This document shows, one piece after another, positions 1 through 7,764 of a stretch of DNA of 64,000 nucleotides. A program made the translations under genes and the position numbers. Each line of letters opens with the position of its first letter. Within the stretch, counting starts at the first letter, position 1. The notes beneath the pieces are model-generated. The model ran no database searches and had not been told where the DNA came from. It worked only from the letters and a program-made list of their open reading frames with translations. Source of the DNA: Fodinibius sp964490705 (GTDB lineage: Bacteria; Bacteroidota; Rhodothermia; Balneolales; Balneolaceae); assembly GCA_964490705.1 (NCBI GenBank), contig CAZBCG010000015.1:1-64000 (forward strand), in the 5' to 3' direction.

Positions 1-53
1 ACTGATAACTGATAACTGATAACTGATAACTGATAACTGATAACTGATAACTG
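1..53. repeat. 7-bp tandem repeat (CTGATAA)n upstream of the AAA ATPase gene
   Basis: Seven perfect copies of the heptamer CTGATAA run from base 2 to base 50, followed by a partial copy. The window opens inside the array, so its true length is unknown. It ends about 10 bases before the ATPase start codon at 61. Because the unit is 7 bp and contains TGA and TAA, all three forward frames are closed within about 21 bases, so it is not coding. The same CTGATA/TATCAG words occur in the dispersed repeats at 6486, 7668 and 12805. Confidence 0.9.
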
Positions 54-60
54 CATAGCC

Positions 61-1773
61 ATGTTCGATCATTATCCAAAATGGGCGCAGGAATTCGCCC
101 AGAAATATTTAAGCCGCACGATTAATCAGTTTATCCTGCATGGCAACGTGCACGATTTGGTGCCGCTGAAGAAAAAGGAGAAAACAGATTTTGTTCGTCT
201 TAAATCATTTTTGTCGGAAGAGTTTTTCGGCGCGCGGGATTATGTGGTTTTCTACGATCGGTCGTCGGGTATCTATTTTCGAGATCAGGAGACGCAGAAA
301 GATTTTAACCAGGCGCTATCGGGACGCGATTCACTGTTGGGCACCGACTACGCTAATAAATTGCCGAAAGATCCGGTGCGTGTATTTTCATTGTTGGAGC
401 AGTATTTCCGCGTTCGCATCGACAATAAAAAGAGCATTGCCCTCATCGTCGATTATGCCGAAACTATCGTGCCGATGAACGAGGCCGGCTCAACGGGGTC
501 AGAAGATCGAACCTCGATGGTGTATCTGTCGCGATGGGCGCACGATCCCATGTTTTTGGCTGCGGATTTTACTACTGTTTTGCTTACCGAAAATCTCTCT
601 GATCTGAATAAGACGCTGGTTCAAAATCCCTATACCAACGACATCAAAATAAGTATTCCCAACCAAGAGCAGCGCCGGCAGTTTATCGGTCATGAGATGC
701 CGGATGATGAGTTTAAGGAGATTTCAGAGGTAAGCGAAAAAGTGGTAGCTCAGCAGACGGCGGGACTCAATTTCATTAACCTGCGGAGTATTCTCTCCAA
801 CGCCAGTGAGAATAAGGAAAAGATTACGCATGATCGTCTTTCGGAGGCCAAAAAAGAACTGATCGAAGCCGAAGCTTACGGCTTGCTCGAGTTTGTCGAA
901 ACCGATTATACGCTGGATGATGTTGCCGGCCACACCAAAGTGAAGCAGCATCTGCGTCATGCCGTGCAGGCACTCAAAAAGGGCCGGAAAGACGTGCTGC
1001 CGATGGGATATTTGGTCTGTGGTCCCGTGGGTACCGGCAAGACATTTCTTGTTACCTGCTTCTCGAATGAGGTTGGTATTCCGATGGTGAAGCTGAAAAA
1101 CTTTCGTAGCCAGTGGCAGGGCGTAACCGAAGGAAATCTCGAAAAAATACTCGGACTGCTCAAAGCGATGGCTCCCGTTGCTGTGATGATTGATGAAGCT
1201 GATGCGTATCTCGGCGATCGCGATCAAAGTGGGGATAGCGGTGTCTCGAGCCGTGTGTTTTCACAAATTGCCAGCTTTATGAGCGATACCCGCAATCGCG
1301 GCGAAATTTTATGGTTTCTGATGACCGCCCGTCCCGATCTGATGCCGGTAGATTTGAAAAGGCAGGGCCGGGCCGAAGAGCACCTGGCACTTTTTGCGCC
1401 TCATACCAAAGAAGAGCGGATTGAGCTGTACGAAGCGATGAAAAAGAAAACCGGTCTTGAGCTTACCGAAGAATATACGCCACAGGTTATTGAACAGGGA
1501 TTAAAATCATTCTCCGGAGCCGATATGGAAGCAGCGCTCACCAGAGCAAAATTCCGGGCGGCAGCTAATGGTGATGAAAAAGTAACACCTGAAGTGCTTG
1601 ATTTGGCACTTAATGATTTTCTTCCGCCGACCTATCCCGAAGAAGTGGAACTGCAAACCTTGAGTGCCGTTATCGAATGCACATCCAAAGAGCTTCTGCC
1701 CGAACGCTACCAAGAAATGGATCGGGGAGAAATTCTCGAGAAGATTGAGGATTTGAAGCTTCGAATTGGATGA
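61..1773 (+). CDS. AAA family ATPase with a degenerate first and an intact second AAA domain
   Basis: A 570-residue protein. The C-terminal half is a clear AAA ATPase module: Walker A GPVGTGKT (about 321-328), Walker B VAVMIDEAD (about 373-381), a sensor-1-like stretch ending LMTARPD, and an arginine-finger-like RQGRAEE segment. The first 280 residues look like a decayed AAA domain: a Walker-B-like ALIVDYAE (about 127-134) and a sensor-like TVLLTENLSDLN (about 172-183), but no Walker A. Two-domain AAA proteins of this kind usually remodel or unfold a protein partner; the target here is unknown. No signal peptide is seen, so it is probably cytoplasmic. ATG at 61 is used; no Shine-Dalgarno is visible because the heptamer array abuts the start. 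A strong terminator follows. Confidence 0.8.
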   Translation: MFDHYPKWAQEFAQKYLSRTINQFILHGNVHDLVPLKKKEKTDFVRLKSFLSEEFFGARDYVVFYDRSSGIYFRDQETQKDFNQALSGRDSLLGTDYANKLPKDPVRVFSLLEQYFRVRIDNKKSIALIVDYAETIVPMNEAGSTGSEDRTSMVYLSRWAHDPMFLAADFTTVLLTENLSDLNKTLVQNPYTNDIKISIPNQEQRRQFIGHEMPDDEFKEISEVSEKVVAQQTAGLNFINLRSILSNASENKEKITHDRLSEAKKELIEAEAYGLLEFVETDYTLDDVAGHTKVKQHLRHAVQALKKGRKDVLPMGYLVCGPVGTGKTFLVTCFSNEVGIPMVKLKNFRSQWQGVTEGNLEKILGLLKAMAPVAVMIDEADAYLGDRDQSGDSGVSSRVFSQIASFMSDTRNRGEILWFLMTARPDLMPVDLKRQGRAEEHLALFAPHTKEERIELYEAMKKKTGLELTEEYTPQVIEQGLKSFSGADMEAALTRAKFRAAANGDEKVTPEVLDLALNDFLPPTYPEEVELQTLSAVIECTSKELLPERYQEMDRGEILEKIEDLKLRIG

Positions 1774-1794
1774 AGTTAAAGCCAACTATTTGAT

Positions 1795-1832
1795 AAAAAG
1801 CCTGTTAGATTAATTTCTAGCAGGCTTTTTTG
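1795..1832 (+). terminator. Rho-independent terminator after the AAA ATPase gene
   Basis: The stem AAAAGCCTGTTAG / CTAGCAGGCTTTT is closed by a short AT loop and followed by a T run. It lies 20 bases after the ATPase stop codon and separates that gene from the exporter operon. Confidence 0.85.
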
Positions 1833-1853
1833 TTTTTAAGGGATTTGGCAACG

Positions 1854-1903
1854 ATGGTTAACTAAAAAATCCAACTAAATGATTGAAATATTTAGTTAAC
1901 CAT
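1854..1903. promoter_or_regulatory. Candidate TetR operator: nested inverted repeats
   Basis: ATGGTTAACTAAA (1854-1866) is exactly mirrored by TTTAGTTAACCAT (1891-1903). A third half-site, AACTAAAT (1873-1880), pairs with ATTTAGTT (1890-1897). The block ends 11 bases before the start codon of the TetR-family gene. By analogy with the family, this is where the regulator would bind to repress its own exporter operon. The function is inferred; the palindromes are directly visible. Confidence 0.6.
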
Positions 1904-1914
1904 GCTAAATTAAA

Positions 1915-2544
1915 ATGAAATCAAAAACTCCTGATCTCATGACAGAAGAATTAGAAACAGAAGAGAAAATTTTAGAAGCTGCCAAACAGGTGTTCCAGGA
2001 GCAGGGTTTTTCCGGGGCGCGAATGCAAGAAATTGCTGACGAGGCGGGCATCAACAAGTCGATGCTGCACTATTATTTTCGCAGTAAAGACAAACTGTTT
2101 CAGCAGGTATTCCAGGAAAGTATCAGGGAGTTCATTCCGGTTATTTTCGAGGTGCTGAATTCCGATCTGGCATTTGTCCCAAAAATCGAAAAACTGGTGG
2201 AAACGTATTATTCAATTTTTGAGAAGCAACCACATCTGCCGCGATTTGTGATTCACGAGATGAATCAGCATCCCAAGCGATTCAAGGAATTTGTGGGGAA
2301 TACGGGCATTGAAATTCCAACATATTTCTTGAAGCAAATCGAAGCAGAAATTGAATCGGGTTCGATGATCCGAATCGCACCACATGAATTTATCATTAAT
2401 ACCATCGGACTTTGTGTATTCCCGCTTATCGCACGTCCCATGATTGAAACGGTGTTCGATATGGACGATGAACAATATCAGCAGTTTTTGGAGGGTCGCA
2501 AAAAAGCATTACCCAAGTTTATTCTCAATGCCGTAAAAAAGTGA
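1915..2544 (+). CDS. TetR/AcrR family transcriptional regulator of the adjacent exporter
   Basis: A 209-residue protein with a TetR_N helix-turn-helix at about residues 16-63. The recognition region reads IADEAGINKSMLHYYF, which is typical of the family. The C-terminal part (about 70-209) is a divergent ligand-binding domain with the length usual for the family. It is the first gene of an operon (tetR, tolC-like, hlyD-like, two ABC ATPases, two ABC-2 permeases), the same order as cecR(ybiH)-ybhGFSR in Escherichia coli plus an outer-membrane channel. It most likely represses this operon until an exported compound binds. Palindromic candidate operator sites lie immediately upstream. Confidence 0.9.
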   Translation: MKSKTPDLMTEELETEEKILEAAKQVFQEQGFSGARMQEIADEAGINKSMLHYYFRSKDKLFQQVFQESIREFIPVIFEVLNSDLAFVPKIEKLVETYYSIFEKQPHLPRFVIHEMNQHPKRFKEFVGNTGIEIPTYFLKQIEAEIESGSMIRIAPHEFIINTIGLCVFPLIARPMIETVFDMDDEQYQQFLEGRKKALPKFILNAVKK

Positions 2545-2551
2545 GTTCGTC

Positions 2552-3823
2552 ATGATAGCTGTCGTCATATTTACTGTACTGATTGGTGTCCAGCCGGAAC
2601 CGCCCGATACCCTAACTCTGGAGTATTGCTACGATCGGGTTGAGAATCATTATCCACTGGCTCAAAAGAACGAGTTGCAGGATAAGATTACAGAACTCAA
2701 TAAAACGATCGCCGGACGAGCTGCCTATCCGCAATTGAGTGTCGGAGCAACGGCAACGTATCAGTCAGAAGTGACCGATTTGTCCTTTCCATCCGGCGGA
2801 CAATTTTCGCCTCCTAATTTAAGCAAAGATCAGTACAAGTTGACGATGGATGTATCCCAAACGATTTATAATGGTGGGGCTGTAGGCGTTCAAAAAAAGC
2901 TGGAAGAGATCAAAGGGAAACAAGAACAGCAGGCTATCGAGATAGAATTACGAGAAATTAAAGAGCAAATTAGCCAGGTTTATTTTGGGATTTTATTAGC
3001 TCAAAAGCAGCTTCAAGCCGTTCAGACATTATCAGGAAGTTTGCAATCGCAGGTTGAGGAGGTCCGATCAAAAGTTAAGAATGGAGTGCTTCTGCCCAGC
3101 CAACAATATATTCTAGAAGCGGAACTCATAAAAATACGACAAGATTCCTCCGAAATTCAGGCAAATATCCAATCGGGATATAAGATGCTCAGTCAATTAA
3201 TCGGCCAAGAAGTAAATCCCGAAGTTGAACTGAAATCGTCTTTCAAGAATTTCCAATTTCATGATTCAATAGAAGAGCTGCGTCCGGAATTCCAATTATT
3301 TGAAATCAATCGCAAAGCCCTTGATTTGCAGCAGGAATTAGTCCAATCGCAAAAGACGCCTTCGCTTTCTGCCTTTGGGACCGCTGCCTATGGTCGCCCA
3401 GGTTTTAACGTTTTTGAAAACGATCTGCATCCCTACTACATGGTGGGATTAAAAGTGCAGTGGAATTTTTGGGATGCCCGAAATGCAAGCAGCAGACAGC
3501 AGGTTTTTGAACTGCAGCAGCAAAAAATTACTGAAGAAGAACGTGTTTTCGAGCGTCAGTTGAAGGGCAAATTAAGTAAGATAAGAGAGCGTATTGAATT
3601 GTTACAGGATCAAATTAAACGAGACCAAGAAATTATCAATCTGCGGCAGAAAGTGGTGGCCGAAAAGTCGAGCCAGTTGAAAAACGGGACCCTTACGGCC
3701 ACCGAATATGTCACGGAATTACATAAAGCGACACAGGCACGGCTGGCAATGTTGTTGCGAAAAACCAAGCTGGCTCAGGCGCAGGCTGATTTTGAAATTA
3801 TATCGCGACGTACAAATAACTGA
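2552..3823 (+). CDS. TolC family outer-membrane efflux protein
   Basis: A 423-residue protein starting 7 bases after tetR. A short hydrophobic signal peptide (MIAVVIFTVLIG) is followed by LTLEYCYDRV, the usual start of an OEP/TolC repeat. Two long alpha-helical, Gln- and Glu-rich repeats, at about 25-210 and 225-420, fit the TolC fold; these trimers form a channel through the outer membrane and periplasm. It should dock with the HlyD-like lipoprotein and the ABC-2 pump encoded directly downstream. The length is normal. The substrate cannot be read from the sequence. Confidence 0.88.
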   Translation: MIAVVIFTVLIGVQPEPPDTLTLEYCYDRVENHYPLAQKNELQDKITELNKTIAGRAAYPQLSVGATATYQSEVTDLSFPSGGQFSPPNLSKDQYKLTMDVSQTIYNGGAVGVQKKLEEIKGKQEQQAIEIELREIKEQISQVYFGILLAQKQLQAVQTLSGSLQSQVEEVRSKVKNGVLLPSQQYILEAELIKIRQDSSEIQANIQSGYKMLSQLIGQEVNPEVELKSSFKNFQFHDSIEELRPEFQLFEINRKALDLQQELVQSQKTPSLSAFGTAAYGRPGFNVFENDLHPYYMVGLKVQWNFWDARNASSRQQVFELQQQKITEEERVFERQLKGKLSKIRERIELLQDQIKRDQEIINLRQKVVAEKSSQLKNGTLTATEYVTELHKATQARLAMLLRKTKLAQAQADFEIISRRTNN

Positions 3824-3836
3824 AAGAAATAATGCC

Positions 3837-4727
3837 ATGAAGAACTCAGATAAGTTTTGGATTTTGTTTTTTCTGCTGGCGTGTGGCCTTGCTGGATGTG
3901 CGACGAATGAGAAATCAGATGCCTATGGACAGTTTGAAGCGACGGAGACAACGATCTCATCAAAAGCTTCCGGTGAACTTCTGACTTATAAAGTTAGCGA
4001 GGGAGTTGAATTATCGGCGGGAGAGCAGGTGGCACAAGTTGATACGACCACGCTGCACCTGCAGAAAGAAGAACTGAAAGCACAGTTGAAAGCGACACGC
4101 ACTAGGATTGAAAATATCAATGCCGAGGTAGATGTACAACAGGAGCAGCTGCAAACTGCCGAAACAAATTTGAAGCGTATCCAAAATTTGGTAACCGACA
4201 GTGCGGCTACTCAGCAACAGCTTGATGATATTGAGGGCAAGGTGCGGACGATCCGCAAGCAGATTGATGCCCTGCAAACGAAGAAGCAGTCAGTGCGGGC
4301 AGAAATTAATGCGACCCAAGCGCGAATCGATCAGTTGAATCAGCAATTGAGTGATGCGGTGGTCACTAATCCCATAAACGGGACGGTGCTGACGACCTAT
4401 GTTGAGCCGCATGAGTTGATTGGTCAGGGGCAGCCGCTGTATCAAATTGCCAATCTGGATACGCTTGAACTGCGTGTTTATGTGAGCGGTGCGCAGCTGC
4501 CGTCCATAAAATTGGGGCAGTCGGTGGAGGTGCTTGTGGATAAAAACGCGGAAGAAAACCGGCAGTTTAGCGGACATATTAGCTGGATCGCATCGGAAGC
4601 AGAATTTACGCCCAAGATGATTCAGACCAAGCAAGAGCGCGTCACGCAGGTGTATGCCGTCAAGGTAAAAGTGCCGAATCCAGATGGTGTCTTAAAAATC
4701 GGGATGCCAGGTGAGGTAAATTTCTGA
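3837..4727 (+). CDS. HlyD/YbhG-type periplasmic adaptor lipoprotein of the ABC exporter
   Basis: A 296-residue protein. The reading frame is open further upstream, but ATG at 3837 is preferred because it gives a lipoprotein signal with lipobox LAGC (lipid-anchored Cys21) and follows tolC by 13 bases. A biotinyl-lipoyl-like segment (residues about 35-65) is followed by a long coiled-coil hairpin (about 70-165) and the second lipoyl and beta-barrel part, with a recognisable VVTNPINGTVLTTYVEP motif. This is a membrane-fusion protein linking the inner-membrane permeases to the TolC-like channel. It ends without a long C-terminal extension, as in YbhG and YhiI. Confidence 0.88.
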   Translation: MKNSDKFWILFFLLACGLAGCATNEKSDAYGQFEATETTISSKASGELLTYKVSEGVELSAGEQVAQVDTTTLHLQKEELKAQLKATRTRIENINAEVDVQQEQLQTAETNLKRIQNLVTDSAATQQQLDDIEGKVRTIRKQIDALQTKKQSVRAEINATQARIDQLNQQLSDAVVTNPINGTVLTTYVEPHELIGQGQPLYQIANLDTLELRVYVSGAQLPSIKLGQSVEVLVDKNAEENRQFSGHISWIASEAEFTPKMIQTKQERVTQVYAVKVKVPNPDGVLKIGMPGEVNF

Positions 4728-4740
4728 AAATCCAGCACCA

Positions 4741-4815
4741 TGTCATGCTGAATTTATTTCAGCATCTATATGCACACTAATTATTAGAGATCCTGAAACA
4801 AGTTCAGGATGACAT
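4741..4815. repeat. Dispersed palindromic repeat, TGTCATGCTGAA type (copy 1)
   Basis: The element reads TGTCATGCTGAA...TTCAGCATCT, then about 25 AT-rich bases, then AGATCCTGAAACAAGTTCAGGATGACA. It contains two small hairpins (GCTGAA/TTCAGC and TCCTGAA/TTCAGGA), and its outer ends (TGTCAT / ATGACA) are complementary. A second copy lies at 45772-45850. It sits between the adaptor gene and the first ABC ATPase gene, so it would be transcribed inside the operon mRNA. Confidence 0.8.
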
Positions 4816-4824
4816 TATTTGATT

Positions 4825-5748
4825 ATGAAACCAATCAGCGTCCAAAATCTTACCAAGAGCTACGGTTCTAAGGAAGCCGTTAAAGGCATTTCTTTTGAGG
4901 TGGGGCACGGCGAACTGTTTGGCTTGATCGGTCCCGATGGGGCAGGAAAAACGACTATTTTTCGCATTCTTACCACCCTGCTAACACCTGACTCAGGAGA
5001 TGCCCGCGTGTTGGATTTTGATGTCGTGGAAGACTACCGAAAGATTCGTCCCCAAGTGGGATATATGCCCGGACGTTTTTCGCTCTATCAGGATTTATCC
5101 GTAGAAGAAAACCTGTCGTTTTTTGCCTCCGTTTTTGGTACGACGGTTGATGCAAATTATGATCTCATCAAACCGATTTATAGCCAGCTTGAACCGTTTG
5201 ATGATCGACTGGCTGGAGCATTATCCGGCGGAATGAAACAAAAATTAGCGCTCTGCTGTGCGCTTATCCACAAGCCCGAAGTGCTTTTTCTGGATGAACC
5301 CACTACCGGCGTTGATGCGGTGTCGCGCAAGGAATTCTGGCAGATGCTGCATCAGCTTAAGGAAGAGGAGATTACGATTCTTGTATCCACACCGTACATG
5401 GATGAGGCGGAGCAGTGCGATCACATCGCGCTCATGCAAGAGGGGCAGATTCTGTCGATTGATACGCCTGAGCAAATTACCAACCAGTTTGACCGCAATC
5501 TCTGGGCCGTCAAGTCCAAGGATAAATACAGGCTTATCCAGGTGCTGCGGGACTATTCTTTCGCGAAGTCTGTACAACCTTTTGGAGAATACGTGCACTA
5601 TACGGACCAACGATTGGACGCAACTGCGGATACAATTCTGGACTTTTTAAAGTCCCAAAATTTTACTAATCCCGAAGTGAAAAAAGTACAGCCCGACATC
5701 GAAGATACTTTTATGCGATTGATGGAGCAGGGGGGCGGTCATGGATGA
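4825..5748 (+). CDS. ABC-2 exporter ATP-binding protein, first subunit (YbhF N-half-like)
   Basis: A 307-residue ATPase subunit. Walker A GPDGAGKT (36-43), ABC signature LSGGM (133-137) and Walker B with catalytic Glu (VLFLDEPT, 153-160) are intact. The Q-loop glutamine is replaced by Gly (YMPGRF, residue 83), and the switch histidine is replaced by Pro (VSTPYMDEAE, residue 190). This subunit can therefore offer a good signature motif to its partner but probably hydrolyses ATP poorly itself. ATG at 4825 is chosen over a TTG two codons upstream. Its last 8 bases overlap the second ATPase gene, which implies translational coupling and a 1:1 heterodimer. Confidence 0.9.
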   Translation: MKPISVQNLTKSYGSKEAVKGISFEVGHGELFGLIGPDGAGKTTIFRILTTLLTPDSGDARVLDFDVVEDYRKIRPQVGYMPGRFSLYQDLSVEENLSFFASVFGTTVDANYDLIKPIYSQLEPFDDRLAGALSGGMKQKLALCCALIHKPEVLFLDEPTTGVDAVSRKEFWQMLHQLKEEEITILVSTPYMDEAEQCDHIALMQEGQILSIDTPEQITNQFDRNLWAVKSKDKYRLIQVLRDYSFAKSVQPFGEYVHYTDQRLDATADTILDFLKSQNFTNPEVKKVQPDIEDTFMRLMEQGGGHG

Positions 5749-6481
5749 TTTGATGATTAAAGCCGATAACCTAACGCGAAAGTTCGGCGATTTTACAGCC
5801 GTGGATCATATCTCATTTGAAGTAGGGAAGGGTGAAATATTTGGATTTCTTGGCGCCAATGGCGCGGGAAAAACAACCGCCATGCGCATGCTTACGGGAC
5901 TGTTGATTCCCACCGAAGGCGAAGCTACCGTTGCGGGATTTGATGTCTATGAGCAGCCCGAGCAGATCAAAAAGCGGATCGGATATATGAGCCAAAAGTT
6001 TTCGCTGTATGAAGATTTAACGGTGCGCGAAAATATCAGGTTGTACGGCGGCATTTATGGATTGACGGATCAGAAAATTGCTGAAAAATCCGATCAGCTT
6101 GTTTCTATGCTGGATATGGAAGAGCTACAGAAAAAGCGTATTGGGTCGCTTCCGCTGGGATGGATGCAAAAACTGGCGTTTTCAATTGCGCTGCTTCATG
6201 AACCGGATATTGTGTTTTTGGATGAGCCCACCGGCGGCGTCGATCCCATCACGCGACGACAATTTTGGGAGCAGATATACAAGGTTGCTGATGAGGGAAC
6301 TACCGTTTTCGTAACGACCCACTATATGGATGAAGCCGAATATTGTGATCGTGTTTCCATCATGGTGGATGGACGCATTGATGCCCTTGATACACCGGCC
6401 GGTTTGAAGCAACAGTTTGAAGCAGAAGATATTGAAGAAGTTTTTATAACGTTGGCAAGAGGAGCTCAAAGAGCAGATTAA
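5741..6481 (+). CDS. ABC-2 exporter ATP-binding protein, second subunit (YbhF C-half-like)
   Basis: A 246-residue ATPase subunit. Walker A GANGAGKT (38-45), Q-loop glutamine (Q85), Walker B IVFLDEPT (157-164) and switch His194 (TTHYMDEAE) are all standard. The ABC signature is degenerate: LPLGW (137-141) replaces LSGGQ. It is the complement of the upstream ATPase, which keeps the signature but lost the Q-loop and switch residues. In E. coli YbhF the two halves are fused in one chain; here they are separate, overlapping genes. It supplies energy to the two permeases encoded downstream. Confidence 0.9.
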   Translation: MDDLMIKADNLTRKFGDFTAVDHISFEVGKGEIFGFLGANGAGKTTAMRMLTGLLIPTEGEATVAGFDVYEQPEQIKKRIGYMSQKFSLYEDLTVRENIRLYGGIYGLTDQKIAEKSDQLVSMLDMEELQKKRIGSLPLGWMQKLAFSIALLHEPDIVFLDEPTGGVDPITRRQFWEQIYKVADEGTTVFVTTHYMDEAEYCDRVSIMVDGRIDALDTPAGLKQQFEAEDIEEVFITLARGAQRAD

Positions 6482-6485
6482 TCTA

Positions 6486-6551
6486 AGCTATCAGTTTTCA
6501 GCACTCAGCTATCAGAATTTGCTGACTGCTGAAGGCCGATAGCCGATAGCT
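6486..6551. repeat. Dispersed palindromic repeat, AGCTATCAG type (copy A)
   Basis: AGCTATCAG and TTCAGCA on the left are mirrored by TGCTGAAG and CGATAGC on the right, giving a long imperfect hairpin between the second ATPase gene and the first permease gene. Related copies lie at 7668-7727 and 12805-12867, and the heptamer array at 2-50 uses the same words. Confidence 0.75.
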
Positions 6552-6559
6552 AAAAAACC

Positions 6560-7669
6560 ATGCAAGCATTTAAAGGATTTGTAACCAAAGAATTTAAACA
6601 GATTTACCGCGACAAACGTACGCTGCTTGTGTTGTTTGGGATGCCGATCATCCAGATGTTGCTGTTTGGTTTTGCCATCCGGAATGAAGTTGAAGATGCT
6701 ACGGTGATGGTGCTGGATTCCTCTCGTGATCAGGTTACGCGCCAGCTGATCAATAAAATTGATGCATCAAATTATTTTACGGTGGCTGGTGAAATTCAGC
6801 GGTATGACGAGATAGAGGAGCTTTTTCAACAGGGCGAAATCGATGAGGTCTTGGTCTTTGAGTCTGATTTTGCGCGGAAACTCCAGCGTGGCGAACGTCC
6901 GACAGTGAATGTGATTACGGATGCTTCCAATCCTAATTTAGCGCAGCTTATCCAGCAATACTCTGCATCCATTATTGTGGATTTTCAGCGGCGGATGGCT
7001 CAGAATGGGCAGCTCCAGAAGGGTGGAATTGCAACGAATGTGAATATGCTGTTTAATCCCCAGCTTGAGAGCGTAAACCTGTTCGTGCCGGGACTTATCG
7101 CTGTGATTCTCATGCTTATTTCCGCCCTGATGACATCAATCTCCATCACGCGCGAAAAAGAGATGGGAAATATGGAGATCCTGCTCGTTTCGCCGTTGCG
7201 CCCGGGACAAATTATCGTGGGCAAAGTGTTGCCGTATTTGGTGCTGGCATTTGTGAATGTGCTTACCATTTTAGCGTTGGCCGAATGGGTGTTTGACGTT
7301 CCTTTTCGCGGGTCGTACGGTTTGTTCCTGGGAGAATCCCTGCTATTTATTTTTACGGCGTTGGCGCTCGGCGTGTTGATTTCTACCCGTGCCGATGATC
7401 AGCAGACCGCCATGATGGTTTCGCTGGCCGGATTACTATTGCCTACGGTACTTCTTTCAGGGTTCATTTTTCCCATTTCCAGTATGCCGGTCATACTACA
7501 GTGGATAAGCAATCTCATTCCGGCGCGGTGGTTCTTGGTGATCGTCCGAAGCATCATGCTCAAAGATTCCGGACTAATTTTCATCTGGAAAGAAACGCTG
7601 ATTTTAGTCCTGATGACTCTCGGATTTATTGCACTCAGCGTCAAAAGTTTTAAGGAAAGACTTGAGTAG
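6560..7669 (+). CDS. ABC-2 type exporter permease (YbhS/YbhR-like), first
   Basis: A 369-residue integral membrane protein. The N-terminal cytoplasmic helix FKGFVTKEFKQIYRDK is followed by TM1 (about 22-42), a large extracytoplasmic domain (about 45-175), then five TM segments (about 177-365) with the conserved ITREKEMGNMEILLVSP loop after TM2. This is the ABC2_membrane_3 architecture. With the second permease it should form the heterodimeric channel through the inner membrane. The start ATG at 6560 follows a palindromic repeat. Confidence 0.9.
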   Translation: MQAFKGFVTKEFKQIYRDKRTLLVLFGMPIIQMLLFGFAIRNEVEDATVMVLDSSRDQVTRQLINKIDASNYFTVAGEIQRYDEIEELFQQGEIDEVLVFESDFARKLQRGERPTVNVITDASNPNLAQLIQQYSASIIVDFQRRMAQNGQLQKGGIATNVNMLFNPQLESVNLFVPGLIAVILMLISALMTSISITREKEMGNMEILLVSPLRPGQIIVGKVLPYLVLAFVNVLTILALAEWVFDVPFRGSYGLFLGESLLFIFTALALGVLISTRADDQQTAMMVSLAGLLLPTVLLSGFIFPISSMPVILQWISNLIPARWFLVIVRSIMLKDSGLIFIWKETLILVLMTLGFIALSVKSFKERLE

Positions 7670-7727
7670 CTATCAGTTCTCAGCTTTCAGCAATCAGTGA
7701 GAAACTACTTGCTGAAGGCTGATAGCT
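7668..7727. repeat. Dispersed palindromic repeat, AGCTATCAG type (copy B)
   Basis: AGCTATCAG at the left pairs with CTGATAGCT at the right, and the inner CAGCTTTCAGCAA pairs with TTGCTGAAGGCTG. The stem is nearly continuous, with a loop of about 15 bases. It overlaps the stop codon of the first permease and lies in the 95-base gap before the second permease gene. Confidence 0.8.
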
Positions 7728-7764
7728 GAATGCAAAAAAATATTAATGACATGATTAACGACGA

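Noticed and set aside
1384..1397. TGGCAC...TGC, a possible sigma-54 promoter
   Set aside because: The GG-to-GC spacing is 8 rather than 10 bases, and the site lies inside the AAA ATPase gene.
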